A DNA stretch of 64,000 nucleotides, taken from the NCBI GenBank assembly GCA_037447655.1, contig JBBHKE010000278.1:1-64000 (forward strand). The letters are read 5' to 3'. The notes under the pieces were generated by a model. It was not told where the DNA came from and ran no database searches. It worked only from the letters and a program-made list of their open reading frames with translations. Positions 11,386 through 24,196 of the stretch are shown one piece after another. Position numbers and translations under genes: made by a program. The stretch is from Zygnema cylindricum (Eukaryota > Streptophyta > Zygnematophyceae > Zygnematales > Zygnemataceae). How positions within the stretch are numbered: the stretch's first letter is position 1; each line of letters starts with the position of its first letter.

Positions 11386-12416
11386 CACCGCGAATCTTAA
11401 TTAGCATTGTGTACGCTAATTTCGTCGCCCCAAATTTTGACTTTATCACCCTAAATAGAGTACATAATTCTTTTTTTTTTTTATTTTTTAAGGTACTTTT
11501 GGAAATAACATTAACAACTCTAATATAGTGTCTTTTTAAATAGTGTGGCGTACGGTCGGTATCCGAGTGTGCAAATCAGTACTTTATTAACTAGAAAAGT
11601 ACAAAAATGATTTAGTACAGGCCTTTATTATAAGACTGCGTTTTCAGAAACTGCGTAATACAAACGTCAAAATGACGTGAAACTGTATGTATTGTTAGAT
11701 TTTGTAAGTGTACCTACGAGCGTTGTTCTGTTAGGCAGTCTCAATAAACTTCAAAAATGTGTATACTGAAGCCATCGTTTCAATGTGTTGAGTCAGTAAC
11801 TGACGATGTATTTGCGCGGCATACTTGATAGGATCCACGTAGCAGATGAATAAGATTTTGCTAATCTTCAAAGAATCTTTGACAAGAAAGTGTGACCACA
11901 TATTTGTACCAACGAAGGTAAAAAGTGACTCGTATGATGTATTGAATGAAATCAGTATGGGCGGATGTAACTTAAGATTTGTAAAAGCGTACCAAAATGT
12001 CATAATGGTTAGTGGTTGGCAACAAACACGTGAAATAATATCCTTTGTCAAAGATTTTCTTGCGGCTTCCGGTGGCTTTGCATACTCCTTGGCGGAGGGC
12101 ACATGTCATATGCAACATGTACCCACCTGATCGCGCTGTCGTTATGGATATTTATTCACTTTTCCACGAGGCACGATGCTATACGTTCAGGCGCTTAGAA
12201 TTGACCTACTCCGGGTCACTTGTTGCGAACTGAAAAATTCAGCCGATGGCGTATCCGATTCCACATCCGATGGTCCACGTTTACGCCCATAAATGTGGAA
12301 AATCAAATCACTCATTTAATAGGCTTGTTTTTCTGGCATTTTTTTTTTAGTACGACATTGTATGAAAGAGTACGGTTTTAGTTAACAACGACATTTTTTC
12401 CCTAATGGAACTTCAC

Positions 12417-12895
12417 TGTAATAGGGTTACAAGGTTGAGTACTTAGTTGCTATAGTTGCGGTTGCAGAGCAACGCAGCTGCGATTCCAGATCAGCGCAAC
12501 ATAGCACCATAACAACTTAGTAGAATAGCATAGCGCAGCATAGCAACGCAGCGTGGCAGTATAGCAACGCCGCAGAATGCAGATTTAACTGTATAGTTCT
12601 AGAAAGATACCTTCGATAGATCTCGGTTGACCGCGAAGGTCCACGTGTACAGTTGTAGAGTACTAGGTTGACTACCAACTAGCTAGTTTAAATAGTGAAG
12701 TAGGCCTAGTCAGCAGGGGACTCTTTGAGTAGACCTTCGCATCAAGCGCTGAATCTTGTAATTTCTCCCGAGTAATAAAGTGCAACCTTGTCTGCTATTT
12801 GCTAGGTGCTCTTGCTATTGGTACACGGAGATCATTTGAGTCTTTTTGCTGTGCATCGTGGCGTATTATGGTTCTTATATTGTGTTCCTTTTACA
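12417..12895 (+). repeat. 5' LTR of gypsy F
   Basis: Matches 44205-44682 end to end. Contains a degenerate GCAGC/ATAGCA-rich stretch (about 12465-12580) and AATAAA (about 12774). It is followed by C and the primer-binding site. Confidence 0.9.
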
Positions 12896-12896
12896 C

Positions 12897-12908
12897 TGGT
12901 ATCGGAGC
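12897..12908 (+). other. Primer-binding site of gypsy F
   Basis: TGGTATCGGAGC differs by one base from the tRNA-iMet 3'-end complement TGGTATCAGAGC and lies one base inside the LTR. Confidence 0.85.
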
Positions 12909-12928
12909 ATTTCCCGTGACTCGACAGC

Positions 12929-13357
12929 ATGGGCGAACACGCCGTATCCACTACAGAAATGTTAGCGCAAGTTCTCATAAAGTTAGAAAATGTTAAATTA
13001 CAGAACGCGCAGCTGAGCAACACCGTCGCAACTTTGGAATCTCGTATTGGTGAGCGACCTCATGGAGGCATGGAGAGGGACTACAGGAGACCAAAACTAA
13101 GACTTCCCGACAAGTTCGACCCTGCAAGGCACAAGAACTTGGACACGTGGCTATTCTCTCTTGCGAATTATCTTGAGAATTTTCCTAGCCTACCGGACCG
13201 TGAGAAGATTCACTACGCGGGTGGTCATCTTAAAGGGGCAGCGGGAGCATGGTGGAGGACATTGGTGAAGAATGATGAGATACCGACCGTTTGGGCTCTC
13301 TTCATTCAATTCCTCCGTGACGCTTGGCAGCCTGTCAATACGGTAACGGGTGCAAGA
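12929..13357 (+). pseudogene. Gypsy F Gag, N-terminal part
   Basis: About 143 codons: a heptad-like N-terminus (LIKLENVKLQNAQLSN), then the Ty3 Gag (retrotransposon capsid) signature with FDPARHKNLDTWLFSLANYL and LKGAAGAWWRTLV. The frame is cut by the insertion of copia A immediately after the codons for VTGAR. The rest of Gag resumes at 19560. The product would have formed the virus-like particle. Confidence 0.85.
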
Positions 13358-14248
13358 TGAAATTCTGTGGTCTCCATTGACCCACAGAATGAGCAGCCTA
13401 TGTAAAGCCTCTCGGATAATATTTGCCCCTTCCACTTTCCCACTGAATAAGCGTCGCCCAGGCACAAAATTATTCTGACCACCTTAACCTCTGTGAGGAG
13501 AAGACTCCTCTGAGTCAAACGCAAAAAGAATCACTGAATTTGCTCCCTTGAGCAGTAAGTTATGGCAGGTTAAAGATGACCCTTATAGTTACAAGCTCTC
13601 TTACACAGATGTACCTAAATATTACTAAGTCTTGGTCTGCCTACTCACGACTACCTACTACTAAACCCTAGTCCAATAAGAACACTATATAGTACAAGAA
13701 GGTACAATGGGCGGTGTACTTATTGTACGTCCATTGTACAACAAGGTCTACAAGGTGACACCTGTTAAATCAGAAGCCATGGTTCCTCCTCCCATCTTCT
13801 CCGGTATGAAATAATGTGGCGCCACGTGGCACCGCGTGACGCTATCTCCGTATGCCGCCAAAAGCTCCCTTCGCGTGGCGGCTATAATGTCGGCCGTCCG
13901 ATCAAAATATATTTTACACGGTTCAGATTCGCGTACATGCTTGAATTGCTCTTTTTGGTTAGTCTGCTGTTAATTAGCTGTTGCGTTAATGTTTATATAT
14001 TTTTGAAACCTATCACATGTATCGTTTTGATAACGCCTTAGTGGTTAAGACGTACGGCTATATAGAAGTCCGCAGACCCAGGTTCAAATCTGGACTTAAG
14101 CCACATTTGGGTAAAATATTCTCTATTTCAAAAATCTGCCACTTTCTAAATATGGCGGCAGCCATGGCGTGCCTTTGATCCTAACTCTCTTCCTTTAAAG
14201 TAAAACTAAAATAGAGAAGTGAACTACTAATTACCTCTTTTCAACACA
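13358..14248 (-). repeat. 3' LTR of copia A
   Basis: Paired with 18674-19559. Carries the tRNA-like segment at about 14030-14104 in + orientation. Confidence 0.88.
14030..14104 (+). other. tRNA-like segment inside the copia A LTR
   Basis: CGCCTTAGTGGTTAAGACG resembles a tRNA D-arm (internal A box), and about 40 bp on GGTTCAAATCT resembles the T-arm B box (consensus GGTTCRANYCC) within a CCAG/CTGG hairpin. The second LTR has the same at about 19349-19417. Pairing is too imperfect for a functional tRNA; it could be a tRNA-derived pol III promoter. It runs antisense to the element. Confidence 0.4.
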
Positions 14249-14418
14249 AGAGATAATTTCCTAGTCACTTTTTAATTTTAATCCACAGTTTTCTCTGCAA
14301 TAAATCAACTTAGGGGAAGGCACTGGTTTTTTCATCATGTCTGCAATCATTTCTCTATCAGTTTTATGAACCAGTTTAATAATTTTATTTTCAACCTTTT
14401 CTTTTACAAAGCTTAGTC

Positions 14419-17400
14419 TTATATCCATATGCTTAGCTTTGAAGTGATGTTTTGGATTAGCTGCAATAGAGATAGCAGCTTGATTATCACAAAAACATTT
14501 TGAGTTCCAGACTTCAGCAACCCAAGTTCTTCAAGAAGAGATTTTACCCACATTAATTCTTTGGTGGCAGCACAAGAAGCCATGTATTCAGCCTCCATAG
14601 TAGACTGAGCAACTACTTTTTGTTGCTTGCTACTCCAACAACATGCACCGGATCCAATTTGCAACACATATCCAGTCGTACACCGCCTTAAAGGCACATC
14701 TCCATAACTGGCATCACTCCAGGTGGTGATGTCGATGTGCTCCCCTCCCAAATGCAACCATAATTCCCTTGTCCCCACCAGATATCTCATCACCCTTTTG
14801 GCAGCCTCCTAGTCTCTCTTTCTTGGTTCATTTAGACTTCTACTAAGGACACCTAAAGTTGCAGCTATATCTGGACGGGTACAATTTATAAAATAAATTA
14901 AACTGCCTGCAATCTGCTGATAAGGAATATTTTCAATAAATTTTCTTTCTATCTCATCCATCTCATCATTAATGATCAATATTCCTCTCTCTTCACTCAC
15001 TTCAGACACTTTTTTCAAATCCATAGGAGTAGTACATCCGTTTGCCTTTTCCATCTGAAATTTTTCTAGCATTATATCGATTGCTTGTTTTTGAGTAAGT
15101 CTTTTAATTCTATTCCCTCTATCTCTCTCCATCTGAATTCCCAAAATGTACTTTGCTACGCCGAGATCTTTCATATCAAAACTGCTTCTAAGATCCCGTT
15201 TTAGTTTGTTAATTTTATCTAAGGACTTACTTAAGACCAACAAATCATCCACATAAATAGCAATAAATATCACTCCATTCTCATCCTCAAATAAATATAT
15301 AGAGTGATTTGATCTAATTCTGATATACCCCAAACCGGTCTGAAATTTGTCTAGCTTTATATTCCACTATCGCGGGGCTTGCTTAAGCCCATAGAGTGAT
15401 TTTATCTGTTTGCAAACTTTATTTTCTTCCCCACTTTCCACGAATCCTTCCGGTTGCCTTATGTAAATTTCTTCTTCCAACTCTCCGTGCAAAAAGGCCG
15501 TTTAAATATCCATCTAGTGGATTTCTATATCCTCTGCTGCATCTATACTTAAAAGGATTCTAACAGAAGGAAATCTGACTACAGGTGCAAAGGTTTCTTC
15601 GTAGTCTATCCCCTCTTTCTGAGTATAACCTTTTGCAACTAACCTAGCTTTGTAATTCTCAATGGTATTATCGGGGTTTAATTTAAGTTTAAAAACCCAC
15701 TTACATCCGATCGGTTTTCGGTCCGGTGGACAATCTACCAACTCCCATGTATTAGCTTCCATGATAGAGGCCATTTCTTCATTTATAGCTGTGATCCACC
15801 GACTACTTTCTGGGGTGTTTATGGCCTCTAAATATGTCTGAGGTTCATTCGGGCGAGACATCTTTGTGAGTTGGTTATTAACTTGTCTTTCTTGAAGTCG
15901 TTTACTACTTCTTCTTCCCCCTTCAAAATAGGAAGCCGGTATAGAAGGCATCCTTGGGTTTCGTTTAGGAAGATTTTCAGCTCCCCTCTCTTCCAATTTC
16001 GGTGTCTCTTCAAAATCCTCATCGGTTTCCACTTCGTATTGTGGCGTTGCTTCGGATGTTGTCCTTTCGTCCTCCTTTGATAGATTTGCAGATTTTTCTT
16101 TTTCTTCATCTTCCTTCTCTTCATTTTCAAAGTCAAAGTCAGAAAACTGATGTGTTTCAAATCTGATTTTTACTTCCTTATTATATTTGAATGGATCAAT
16201 GGACTTCACTTCATTCATCACCACTATGTGTTTTACCAAAATTATATCTCTCTTTTTCAAGTCATACACCCGGTATCCTTTTGTGCTCTCATCATATCCT
16301 ACAAGATATCCTAGTTTCCCTCTTCCCTCCAACTTCCATTTAGTCTTATCGGAATCCAAACTATAAACTTGACTTCCGAACACTCTCAAACTAGACAAAT
16401 CAGGCTTTCTTCCTGTCCACCTCTCATACAGAGTTTCCTCCTTATTTGCTGAAGTTAGGACTCTATTTTTGGTGTAATTAGCCTAGTTCATAGACTCAGC
16501 CCAAAACTGCAGCCCTATCCTCTTGTCACTTAACATACTTCTAGACATATCTCCAAAAGTTCTATTCACTCTTTCTACAACTCCATTTTGTTCCGGATTA
16601 TAGGGAACAGTTTTCTCATGATGAATTCCTTCTTCTTTAAGATATTCTTCAAATTCCCTTGAGGTGTATTCTTTCCCATTATCACTTCTTATCTCTTTTA
16701 TTAAGGTTTCATGTAGCTTTTCACTCCATAGTTTATACTCTTTGAAACATCTTAATACCTCTGACTTATGTATTAGAAAATATACCTTCGTGTATCTAGA
16801 CCATTCATCTGTGATAGTTGACATCCATCTCTTCCCCCTATGTGAAGCAAACCTAGCAGGTCCCCAAACATCAGTGTGAACTAGATCTAATACTTTCTCT
16901 CTCCTAAATGTGGTTGCCTTTGGAAATGGAAGTCTATGAATTTTTCCTTGGGCACATTCACTACAATCATCAAAGGTCTCATCATCTTCAAACGTAATAC
17001 CCTCCACTATTCCCTTTTTCCACATTTTCTTTTATCTATCTATATGCACATGCCCCAACCTTTTATGCCAAAGCATCATCTCACTTGCACACGAGTAGAG
17101 AACACTCTTTTCATTGCAAAGAACAATTCTGAACATTCCTTGACTGCCCTTGTCAGCTATGAAATATACCTTATTATCAAAGCTTGCTGTGAACATTCCT
17201 TTCCTAGTTCCTGTTTCAAACTCCTTTTCATCTAGGAAAGCTGTTGATACTAGGTTCTTGCTAAGCTGTGGAATGTAAGAAACGTATGAGAGTGTTACAA
17301 TTGAGGCCATTCCATCAACTAGAACCTTCAAGTCAACAGTTCCAACAAGATTTGTGGTTTCTACTCTACCATCTCCGTACTCTATCTCAACTGTTGGGAT

Positions 17401-18693
17401 CTTTCTCAGTTTAGTGATCCACCGCTTATCTTTGCACATATGCATTGAAGCCCCTGAGTTTATGATCCACCCATCCTCGGGTAGATCCCTCTTACCTCCG
17501 AAAGCAAACTTTTGTCTCTGAGGAATGTCGACATGCTTTTCAGTGTTTTTCGGATTAAGAAGAAGCTCCTCAAGCTCCTCTTCTGGTTCAGTTTTTTCTT
17601 CCACTTCCTCATCAAGAACTTGAGTCAAGAAAGCTTTTTTCTTTCCTCCATCCTTTGAGGTTCCTTGACCATCTTTCAGTCGAAGATTTGCAAGTTTGAC
17701 ACAATCTGCCATATAGTGTCCCAGTTTCTTGTAGAAGTGACATAATCCTCTTCAAAAAGTTCCTCTCCCTTGTCTATCAAATCTGCCACCTCCTTGTCCT
17801 CTTCCACCAAAGTTTTGATAGGATCTTTCCCTCTCTCCTCATCACGCTTCCGCCAATCAGCTCGTACAAACAATGCTTGAACACTTGGACTCCCTCTCCT
17901 AAGCTCTATGGTGCTTTCTTTCACTAAAATCATTCCCACTGTGTCATCCCAATTCCAATTGCAATCTCCTATGTCCTGCAATCAGTTAATGATATTCTCA
18001 TACTCTTCAGGTAGTTTCATCATTAATGTGTTCACTTTTTGTCTCTCAGACCATGAGTTACCTACACTCTCTAATTCTCCAAATAATGCTCCTAAATCAT
18101 TGCAATAATTATTCATACTTCCTCCTTTATAAGTATAAGCTGCAATCTTATTTTTCCGCCAACTGTTGTTGCTGCAATGATCGACTCTTATATTTTTTAA
18201 CTAGTGATATACAAATCTGAGATGAAGATTTGACATGCATAAGGGGGATGACAATGCCCTTTGCTACACTTTTAAGAATTAAGAGCTTAGCAACCTTGTC
18301 TTTGTAGTTCCACTTTTCATACTGTGATCTTTCGGTCTGAACCGTTGACGCTGTTGCTGGTGGTGCTACTGCCGGTATCGCCTTCGGCAATGGTGTCACT
18401 TGAGTTACAACTCCTCCCTTTTCTCCTTCCATGAGAATCTCCTCTCGTTCCCCATCTTCATCCTCGGTGATGGTGGCAATCGTTCTACCAACTGTAGAGG
18501 CGGAGGTGCCAGAAAAACGTGTCCCTCCAACCCCAGGTGGAGGTGGGCATCGAATTTGTCCAGACACTATGCCCCATAGATGCTTCTCAAATAGTTCTCC
18601 CTCCATCATCATTTCCCAATACAAGAAGTCTGATCCATCAAATATGGGCACCCTAGAGGGTTGGCCCATAACATGAAATTCTGTGGTCTCCAT
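14419..18693 (-). pseudogene. Copia A Gag-Pol, multiply broken
   Basis: Read from 18693 leftward. Gag begins METTEFHVMGQPSRVPIF, with its first 20 bp inside the LTR. Pieces follow for protease (17712-17032, INSGASMHMCKD, where the usual D is N), GAG-pre-integrase (MLWHKRLGHV), integrase (17025-16483, HTDVWGP, RSDNGKEYTS, PEQNGVVERVNRT), the linker and RT start (16398-15514, GCKWVFKLKLNPDNT), RT core (15333-14809, YVDDLLVLS) and RNase H (14793-14419, STMEAEYMAS). Stops and frameshifts separate the pieces, so no polyprotein can be made. The order and motifs are those of Ty1/copia; the closest match here is element C. Confidence 0.9.
18660..18673 (-). other. Primer-binding site of copia A (anticodon-arm type, two mismatches)
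   Basis: On the minus strand TGTTATGGGCCAAC directly follows the LTR end. It differs at two positions from the anticodon-arm complement GGTTATGGGCCCAC seen perfectly in elements B and C. Confidence 0.7.
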
Positions 18694-19559
18694 TGACCCA
18701 CAGAATGAGCAGCCTATGTAAAGCCTCTAGGATAATAGTTGCCCCTTCCACTTTCCCACTGAATAAGTACCGCCCGGCACAAAATTATTCTGACCACCCT
18801 CACCCCTGTGAGGAGAAGACTCCCTTGAGTCAAACGCAAAAAAAATCACTGAATTTGCTCCCCTGAGCAGTAAGTTATGGCAGGTTAAAGATGACCTTTA
18901 TAGTTACAAGCTCTCTTACAGAGATGTACCTAAATATTACTAAGTCTTGGTCTGCCTACTCACGACTACCTACTACTAAACCCTAGTCCAATAGGAACAC
19001 TATATAGTACAAGAAGGTACAATGGGCGATGTACTTATTGTACGTCCATTGTACAACAAGGTCTACAAGGTGACACTTGTTAAATCGGAAGCCATGGTTC
19101 CTCCTCCCATCTTCTCCGGTATGAAATAATGTGGCCCCACGTGGCACCGCGTGACGCTATCTCCGTATGCCGCCAAAAGCTCCCTTCGCGTGGCGGCTAT
19201 AATGCCGGCCGTCCGATCAAAACATATTTTACACGTTTCAGATTCGCGTACATGCATGAATTGCTCCTTTTGGTTAGTCTGCTGTTAATTAGCTGTTGCG
19301 TTAATATTTATATATCTTTGAAACCGGTCACGTGTATCGTTTCGATAACGCCTTAGTGGTTAAGACGTACGACTATATAGAAGTCCACAGACCCAAGTTC
19401 AAATCTGGACTAAGGCCACATATTAGTAAAATATTCTCTATTTCAAAATCTGCCACTTTCTAAATACGGCGGCAGCCATGGCGTGCCTTTGATCCCTTTC
19501 TTTCTTTAAAGTAAAACTAAAATAGAGAAGTGAACTATTAATTACCTCTTTTCAACACA
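18674..19559 (-). repeat. 5' LTR of copia A
   Basis: Paired with 13358-14248. The last 20 bp in element orientation encode the first Gag residues. Confidence 0.88.
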
Positions 19560-20076
19560 GAAGATAAGATCGTAGTGTTGAAGCAACAAACTTTGGTGTT
19601 GGAGTTTATGCAGCGGTTTTTGGAGTGTAAGGTTGAAATACCTAAGATGACAAAGGATGAAGCTGTGGATCGCTACGTGAAGGAGCTCAAATCATCCATT
19701 CGTAGGGATGTGGAACAATGGCTTGCTCGGGAAAGAACAACTCGTAGTCTCCGGCAATCATTCAGTTTGTTGAGCGGACCGATTTAGTCAACTTCACCTT
19801 CCGTAGACCTTATCATTAAGGGTCGAATAGTGGCGGAGGGGGTGGACGGGACGATGGTCCAACTCCTATGGAGCTCGGAGCAATTGATGAGGACAAGGAG
19901 GTGGTCAATGTGCTGTGGAAAAATAAGAAAACTATCAAGACCAAAGCCAACAACTTGTCCCCCGAGGAGCTCCAACGGAGGAGGCAAAATGGCTTACGCT
20001 TCCAGTGCGGTTCCCGGACCTTATGGCCTGAGAATGTCCAAAACGGAGAAATACAGGAAAAGGGAACCTTAACGTC
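19560..20076 (+). pseudogene. Gypsy F Gag, C-terminal part
   Basis: Resumes Gag after copia A: LKQQTLVLEFMQRFLECKVE and the later RYVKELKSSIRRDVE are typical of Ty3 Gag. In another frame near 19990-20050, RFQCGSRTLWPENVQN is recognisable as a CCHC zinc knuckle that has lost its first Cys, its His and its last Cys. Frameshifts at about 19790 and 19860. Confidence 0.75.
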
Positions 20077-20667
20077 ATGAGGTTAGCCGGTGAAGGAGGA
20101 GACCCTTTGATATTTCGGGGTCAAATCGGAGTGAGCGCAACTAGCTTCATGGTAGATTCCGGAGCATCGGGAAATTTCATCAACGAGGCGACGGTGAAAA
20201 GGTTGAAACTTCCTCTCGTAGTGCTTATGGATCATCAGTCAGTACAATTGGCAGACGAAAATTCCTTACCCATTACCCATCGTACTCTGAGGTTACGCGT
20301 CGGAATCGGGAAATTGCGATGGCACGACACTCTTCATGTATTACCTCTTGGGGACCATGAGGTAATCTTGGGGAAGCCGTGGCTGCAAAATTGGAATCCG
20401 ACGATTGATTGGAGAAGTGGGGCCATGGGAGTGAAGAAGGGTGAAGAAGAGTTTGAGGTAAAAGCGGGAGCGGCTGGTAAAGGAGCGGAAGAGGGATGCC
20501 TACTTTCGGCCTTACAACTTAAGAGGGCACTCAAAAAAGGGGAAACTATTGGTGTAGCGGTCGTCCAGCCCAAGGAGGAGGCGAAGGAGGAGATTCCGGA
20601 GGAATGGAAGAAGAAGGACCTTGACTTCGACTCAAAAGAAAACGACGACATCGGAAAGACTTCCTAA
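20077..20667 (+). pseudogene. Gypsy F aspartic protease region
   Basis: A 196-codon open stretch. VDSGASGNFI holds the catalytic DSG triad of retropepsins at about residues 27-36, and VILGKPWLQNWNPTIDW is the conserved ILG flap-end region that follows in gypsy elements. The acidic and lysine-rich tail (to about residue 196) joins to RT. This part is open, but it belongs to a broken polyprotein. Confidence 0.85.
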
Positions 20668-20673
20668 GAGGCC

Positions 20674-21910
20674 TTGGAAGTCATGACAAAACTTCTCGAG
20701 GAGTACGTAGATGTTTTTCCCCCGAAGCTCCCCGAGGGCTTACCTCCAAAGCCCGAAGTAGACCACAAGATAGAGCTTGTTCCCGGAGCGATACCCCCGG
20801 CTAATCGGATGTATAAGATGAGTTACACAAAATTGGACGAACTCAAAAAGCAACTCGCAGAGTTGGTCGAAGCCGGAGCAATAAACCGAGCAAGTCACCG
20901 TATAGAGCCCCCGTTCTCTTCGTGAATAAAAAAGATGGAGGGTTTCGTATGTGTGTGGACTACCGAGCGCTAAACAAGTTAACGGTGAAGAATGCGTACC
21001 CTTTATCCAGAATAGACGAATTGTTGGATCGACTTCAAGGAGATAAATACTTCTATGGTTCTTCGAGGAGGACGTGGAAAAGACGGCGTTTAGAACTCGA
21101 TATGGCCATATCCAGTGTCGGGTAATGCTGTTGGGGTTGACCAATGCGCCGGCGACTTTTATGCCTCTGATGAACTCCATCTTTCGGCAATATCTGGATG
21201 CGTTTGTAATCATCTTTCTAGACGACATATTGGTGTATAGCCGAACGCTGGAGGATCACATGAAGCACCTACGAACTGTCCTACAAGTCCTTCGGGAAAA
21301 TAAGTTGTACGCAAAGAGGAGTAAATGTGACTTCTTGAAGGAGAAAATTGATTTTCTGGGGCATGTGGTGAGCCGGGATGGAATCGCAGTGGATTTGAAC
21401 AAAACGAGGGCAGTAAAAGAGTAGCCGCTGCCGGTGAATATTACGGATTTACGGAGATTTCTCGGATTATGCTCCTACTATCGACGTTTTGTCAAAGGTT
21501 TCGCAAAAATCGCTGCACCACTCACGGGACTACTCAAGAATGACGTGACCTACAAGTGGAAATCGACGCAAGGGGCAGCTTTTAACAGGCTAAAGGAGCG
21601 GTTGGTTACCGCTCCTGTGTTAGCTGTTCCCGACCCGGACTTACCTTGGACGACAATTACAGACGCTAGCGATACGGCTATTGGAGCAATCCTTATGGAG
21701 GATCAAGGAAAAGGCCTACAACCCATTGCCTACGACATTCAAAACTAAAGGCAGCGGAGCTTAATTGGGCCACCCATGAAAAGGAGACAATTGCGATCAT
21801 TAATGCGCTGGAGGTTTGGAAATGTTAAGTTTAGGGGAAGCGGATCACAGTTATCACAGATCACCACGCTCTACAGTACCTGCAAACACAGTCGAAGTTA
21901 TCCAAGAAAT
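20674..21910 (+). pseudogene. Gypsy F reverse transcriptase and RNase H
   Basis: In order: [20 protein letters not shown] and the RT fingers (to 20925); a frameshift; [20 protein letters not shown] (20922-21125); another frameshift; [19 protein letters not shown] and the catalytic FLDDILVYS (21074-21424), a known variant of YxDD; a stop; then LRRFLGLCSYYRRFVKGFAK and the start of RNase H, TDASDTAIGAIL (21434-21748). At least four breaks. The LHD/DAxH end of RNase H is weak but traceable to about 21910 (ALNWATHEKET in mixed frames). Confidence 0.85.
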
Positions 21911-23620
21911 AAGTGCGATGGATGACGTTTCTTCAGACCTTCGGGCCGGAGCTTGTCATTGAGTTTAAGCCAGGCAAGAGGAACCCGACGGATGCGCTGT
22001 CGCGAAGACCCGAAGTCGCTGCTCCAGTGGCAGAGCAACGATTGCAAGCATCGCAGGATGAAGACGTAAGCTCTGTGAAAAAAAACACCGCAGCGCCGGA
22101 CGCAGCGTAAAATCTGAGACTTAGCGCAGTCACTAGTACGGTGCAAGTGGACGAGCAGTGGCTGAGTAGAATCAAGGCTACATACGAGGAAGACGAGACA
22201 TTAAAGGAACTGATAAAATGGAAGGTATTGGTCCGAACTGCCAATGGTCTGTGGCGATACAGATTAAGTCAAACAACTAGACTTTACGTTCCGACAAACC
22301 AGGAGCTACGTCATTCGATACTTAAAATAAGTCATGATGAACCGCTCCGTGGACATTTCGGCCGAGATAAAACAACCGCACGTGCTGCTGAGGCGTATTT
22401 TTGGCCAAACATGACTCGGGACATTGTGGAGTATGTCCCGACGTGTGACTCCTGTAACAGAAACAAATCAGAATCGGGTCACCAGGGTTTGTCACAACCC
22501 CTTCTGATACCATCTGTTCCTTGGGAGGCAATTTCGATGGACTTCATCGTTGCTTTCCCGTTAACAAGGAAAGGTTATGACTCTATCTTTGTCGTCGTGG
22601 ATTACTTGACAAAAATGGCCCATTTCTTACCCACGACAACCACAGCCACAACGCGAGATGTGACAAACTTATTCTTTCGGGAGATATTCCGCCATCACGG
22701 ACTCCCAAAGAGGATCGTCAACAACCGGGATCGCAAATTTGTGAGTCACTTTTGGAGAAATATGTTCGAAATGTGTGGAACGCAGCTGGCCATGTCCACA
22801 ACTTACCACCCTCAAAGGGATGGTCAGATTGAGAGGGTGAATCGAACTTTGGAGGAGGCGTTGCGGGCTTATGTTTCGGTGCACCAAACAGATTGGGTGA
22901 ACCATCTAACAGCAATTGAAGTGGCGTACAATAGTGCGGTGCACTCGTCCACGAATGCTACGCCATTCTCCCTCAATGGACGACAGCCCACCCTTCCACA
23001 AAACCTATTGTTCGCGGACTGCCCTACATTGACTGCTCTGGATTTTGCCAAAACGTTGCAAGGGAACCTGGAAACGGCGGTGAAGGCTCTCCATCTGGCA
23101 AAGGATCGTCAAAAGTCACATGCCGACGCTCACCGGAAGGAAACTGTTTTCAGCGTGGGTGATAAAATTTGCCTTATTATAACAAACCTCTCCTTACCGG
23201 GTGCCCTCTCTAAGAAATTGGCACCGAAATTCACGCGGCAATTCATTGTTCTTTCACGTGTGGGTGAGCTTGCTTACAAGTTGGATATTCCGAAGGAGTG
23301 GCATATCCACAATGTCTTCCATGTTTCCCTACTTAAACCATTTCGCGACCCTGATTCAATGTTTCCTAATCGACGGCGAAATACTTGTTTACCACCCGTT
23401 CAGGGTACCTCGCACGAGTATGAGGTGAAAGAGATCCTTCAGTCATGCCCCTCTCAGAATTTTAACTCCAGCCAGCATCTCATGTTTGGAAGGGCTACAG
23501 AGCTGAGGACGACTCTTGGGTGGAAGAGGAGAATCTGCATTCCCCTGAGTTACTGCGCCGGTTTCAGAAGAGTGAGGACACTCGGCTTCACTGGAGGGGC
23601 AATCGCAGCGGCCGCAGTAA
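21911..23620 (+). pseudogene. Gypsy F integrase with C-terminal chromodomain
   Basis: The main open frame is 22141-23712. The HHCC zinc domain is intact (HDEPLRGHFG ... CDSC). The catalytic core has D in SMDFIVAFP and E in GQIERVNRT, but the middle Asp, normally in SDRD, is Asn (VNNRDRKF), so catalysis would be lost. FHVSLLKPFRDPDS precedes a chromodomain: HEYEVKEIL in the main frame, then after a frameshift VWKGYRAEDDSWVEEENL and ELLRRFQ (about 23485-23570). A C-terminal chromodomain defines the chromovirus branch and is thought to steer insertion to marked chromatin. Confidence 0.88.
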
Positions 23621-24062
23621 AGGAGCAAATCTCAGTGTTGCAATCATCGCAATTATATTGGGGACACGGCGAAGAAATGCAGCGAAGTTGTTACTGCACC
23701 GCAGCGATATAGCAACGTAACCACCGCAGCGCAACATGGTTACGGTGCCGTCAGAGGAACGGAGTGCCACCGCTACAGTGACAGGGAAGCGCAACGACTC
23801 AATTGTGTTTCACCACATTGGTGACAACGAACCCACGATTTCGCCACAGCAGCGCAGTTTTATTAATGTTGGAGCCTGCGATACCCTCGCATGGAGCGAC
23901 GCTTCGCAGAGTCCAAACGTGAAAACTTTAACCCCCTTTGATAAAGCTGCCATATGCCCTCACGACCAGCCTAGTCCAGGCAGTTTAGAGTGTGCGTCAC
24001 TCTGCACAACCAGCTTACCTTCCCTTCTCGAACTACCATAATTATTCGACGCCACAAAATCC
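23621..24062 (+). other. Gypsy F spacer between integrase and extra ORF
   Basis: Rich in degenerate CGCAGCG/AGCAACG words (about 23630-23745), like the F LTR. No continuous coding frame; ends just before the ATG at 24063. Confidence 0.5.
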
Positions 24063-24196
24063 ATGGCGTCGTCGTCTTCTCCACCACCAAAAAGGAGGAG
24101 ACTGGTAAGGGTAGGGCGAGAAGATGTACCTTGCTCGGAAAGATTGTTAGAAGCGACAGAGGCCATGATAGAGACAGACACGAGGAGGGAGGTAGC

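Larger units (their letters stand above)
13358..19559 (-). mobile_element. Ty1/copia element A, decayed, inserted in gypsy F gag
   Basis: LTRs of 891 bp (13358-14248) and 886 bp (18674-19559); in + orientation both begin TGAAATTCTGTGG and end TTTTCAACACA. Flanks are CAAGA (13353-13357) and GAAGA (19560-19564), an imperfect 5-bp target duplication. The Gag-Pol reading is on the minus strand and broken into at least seven frames. It is a close relative of element C. Confidence 0.88.

Noticed and set aside
14030-14104. Functional tRNA gene
   Set aside because: Acceptor and anticodon stems do not pair adequately and the segment repeats with each LTR; kept only as tRNA-like.
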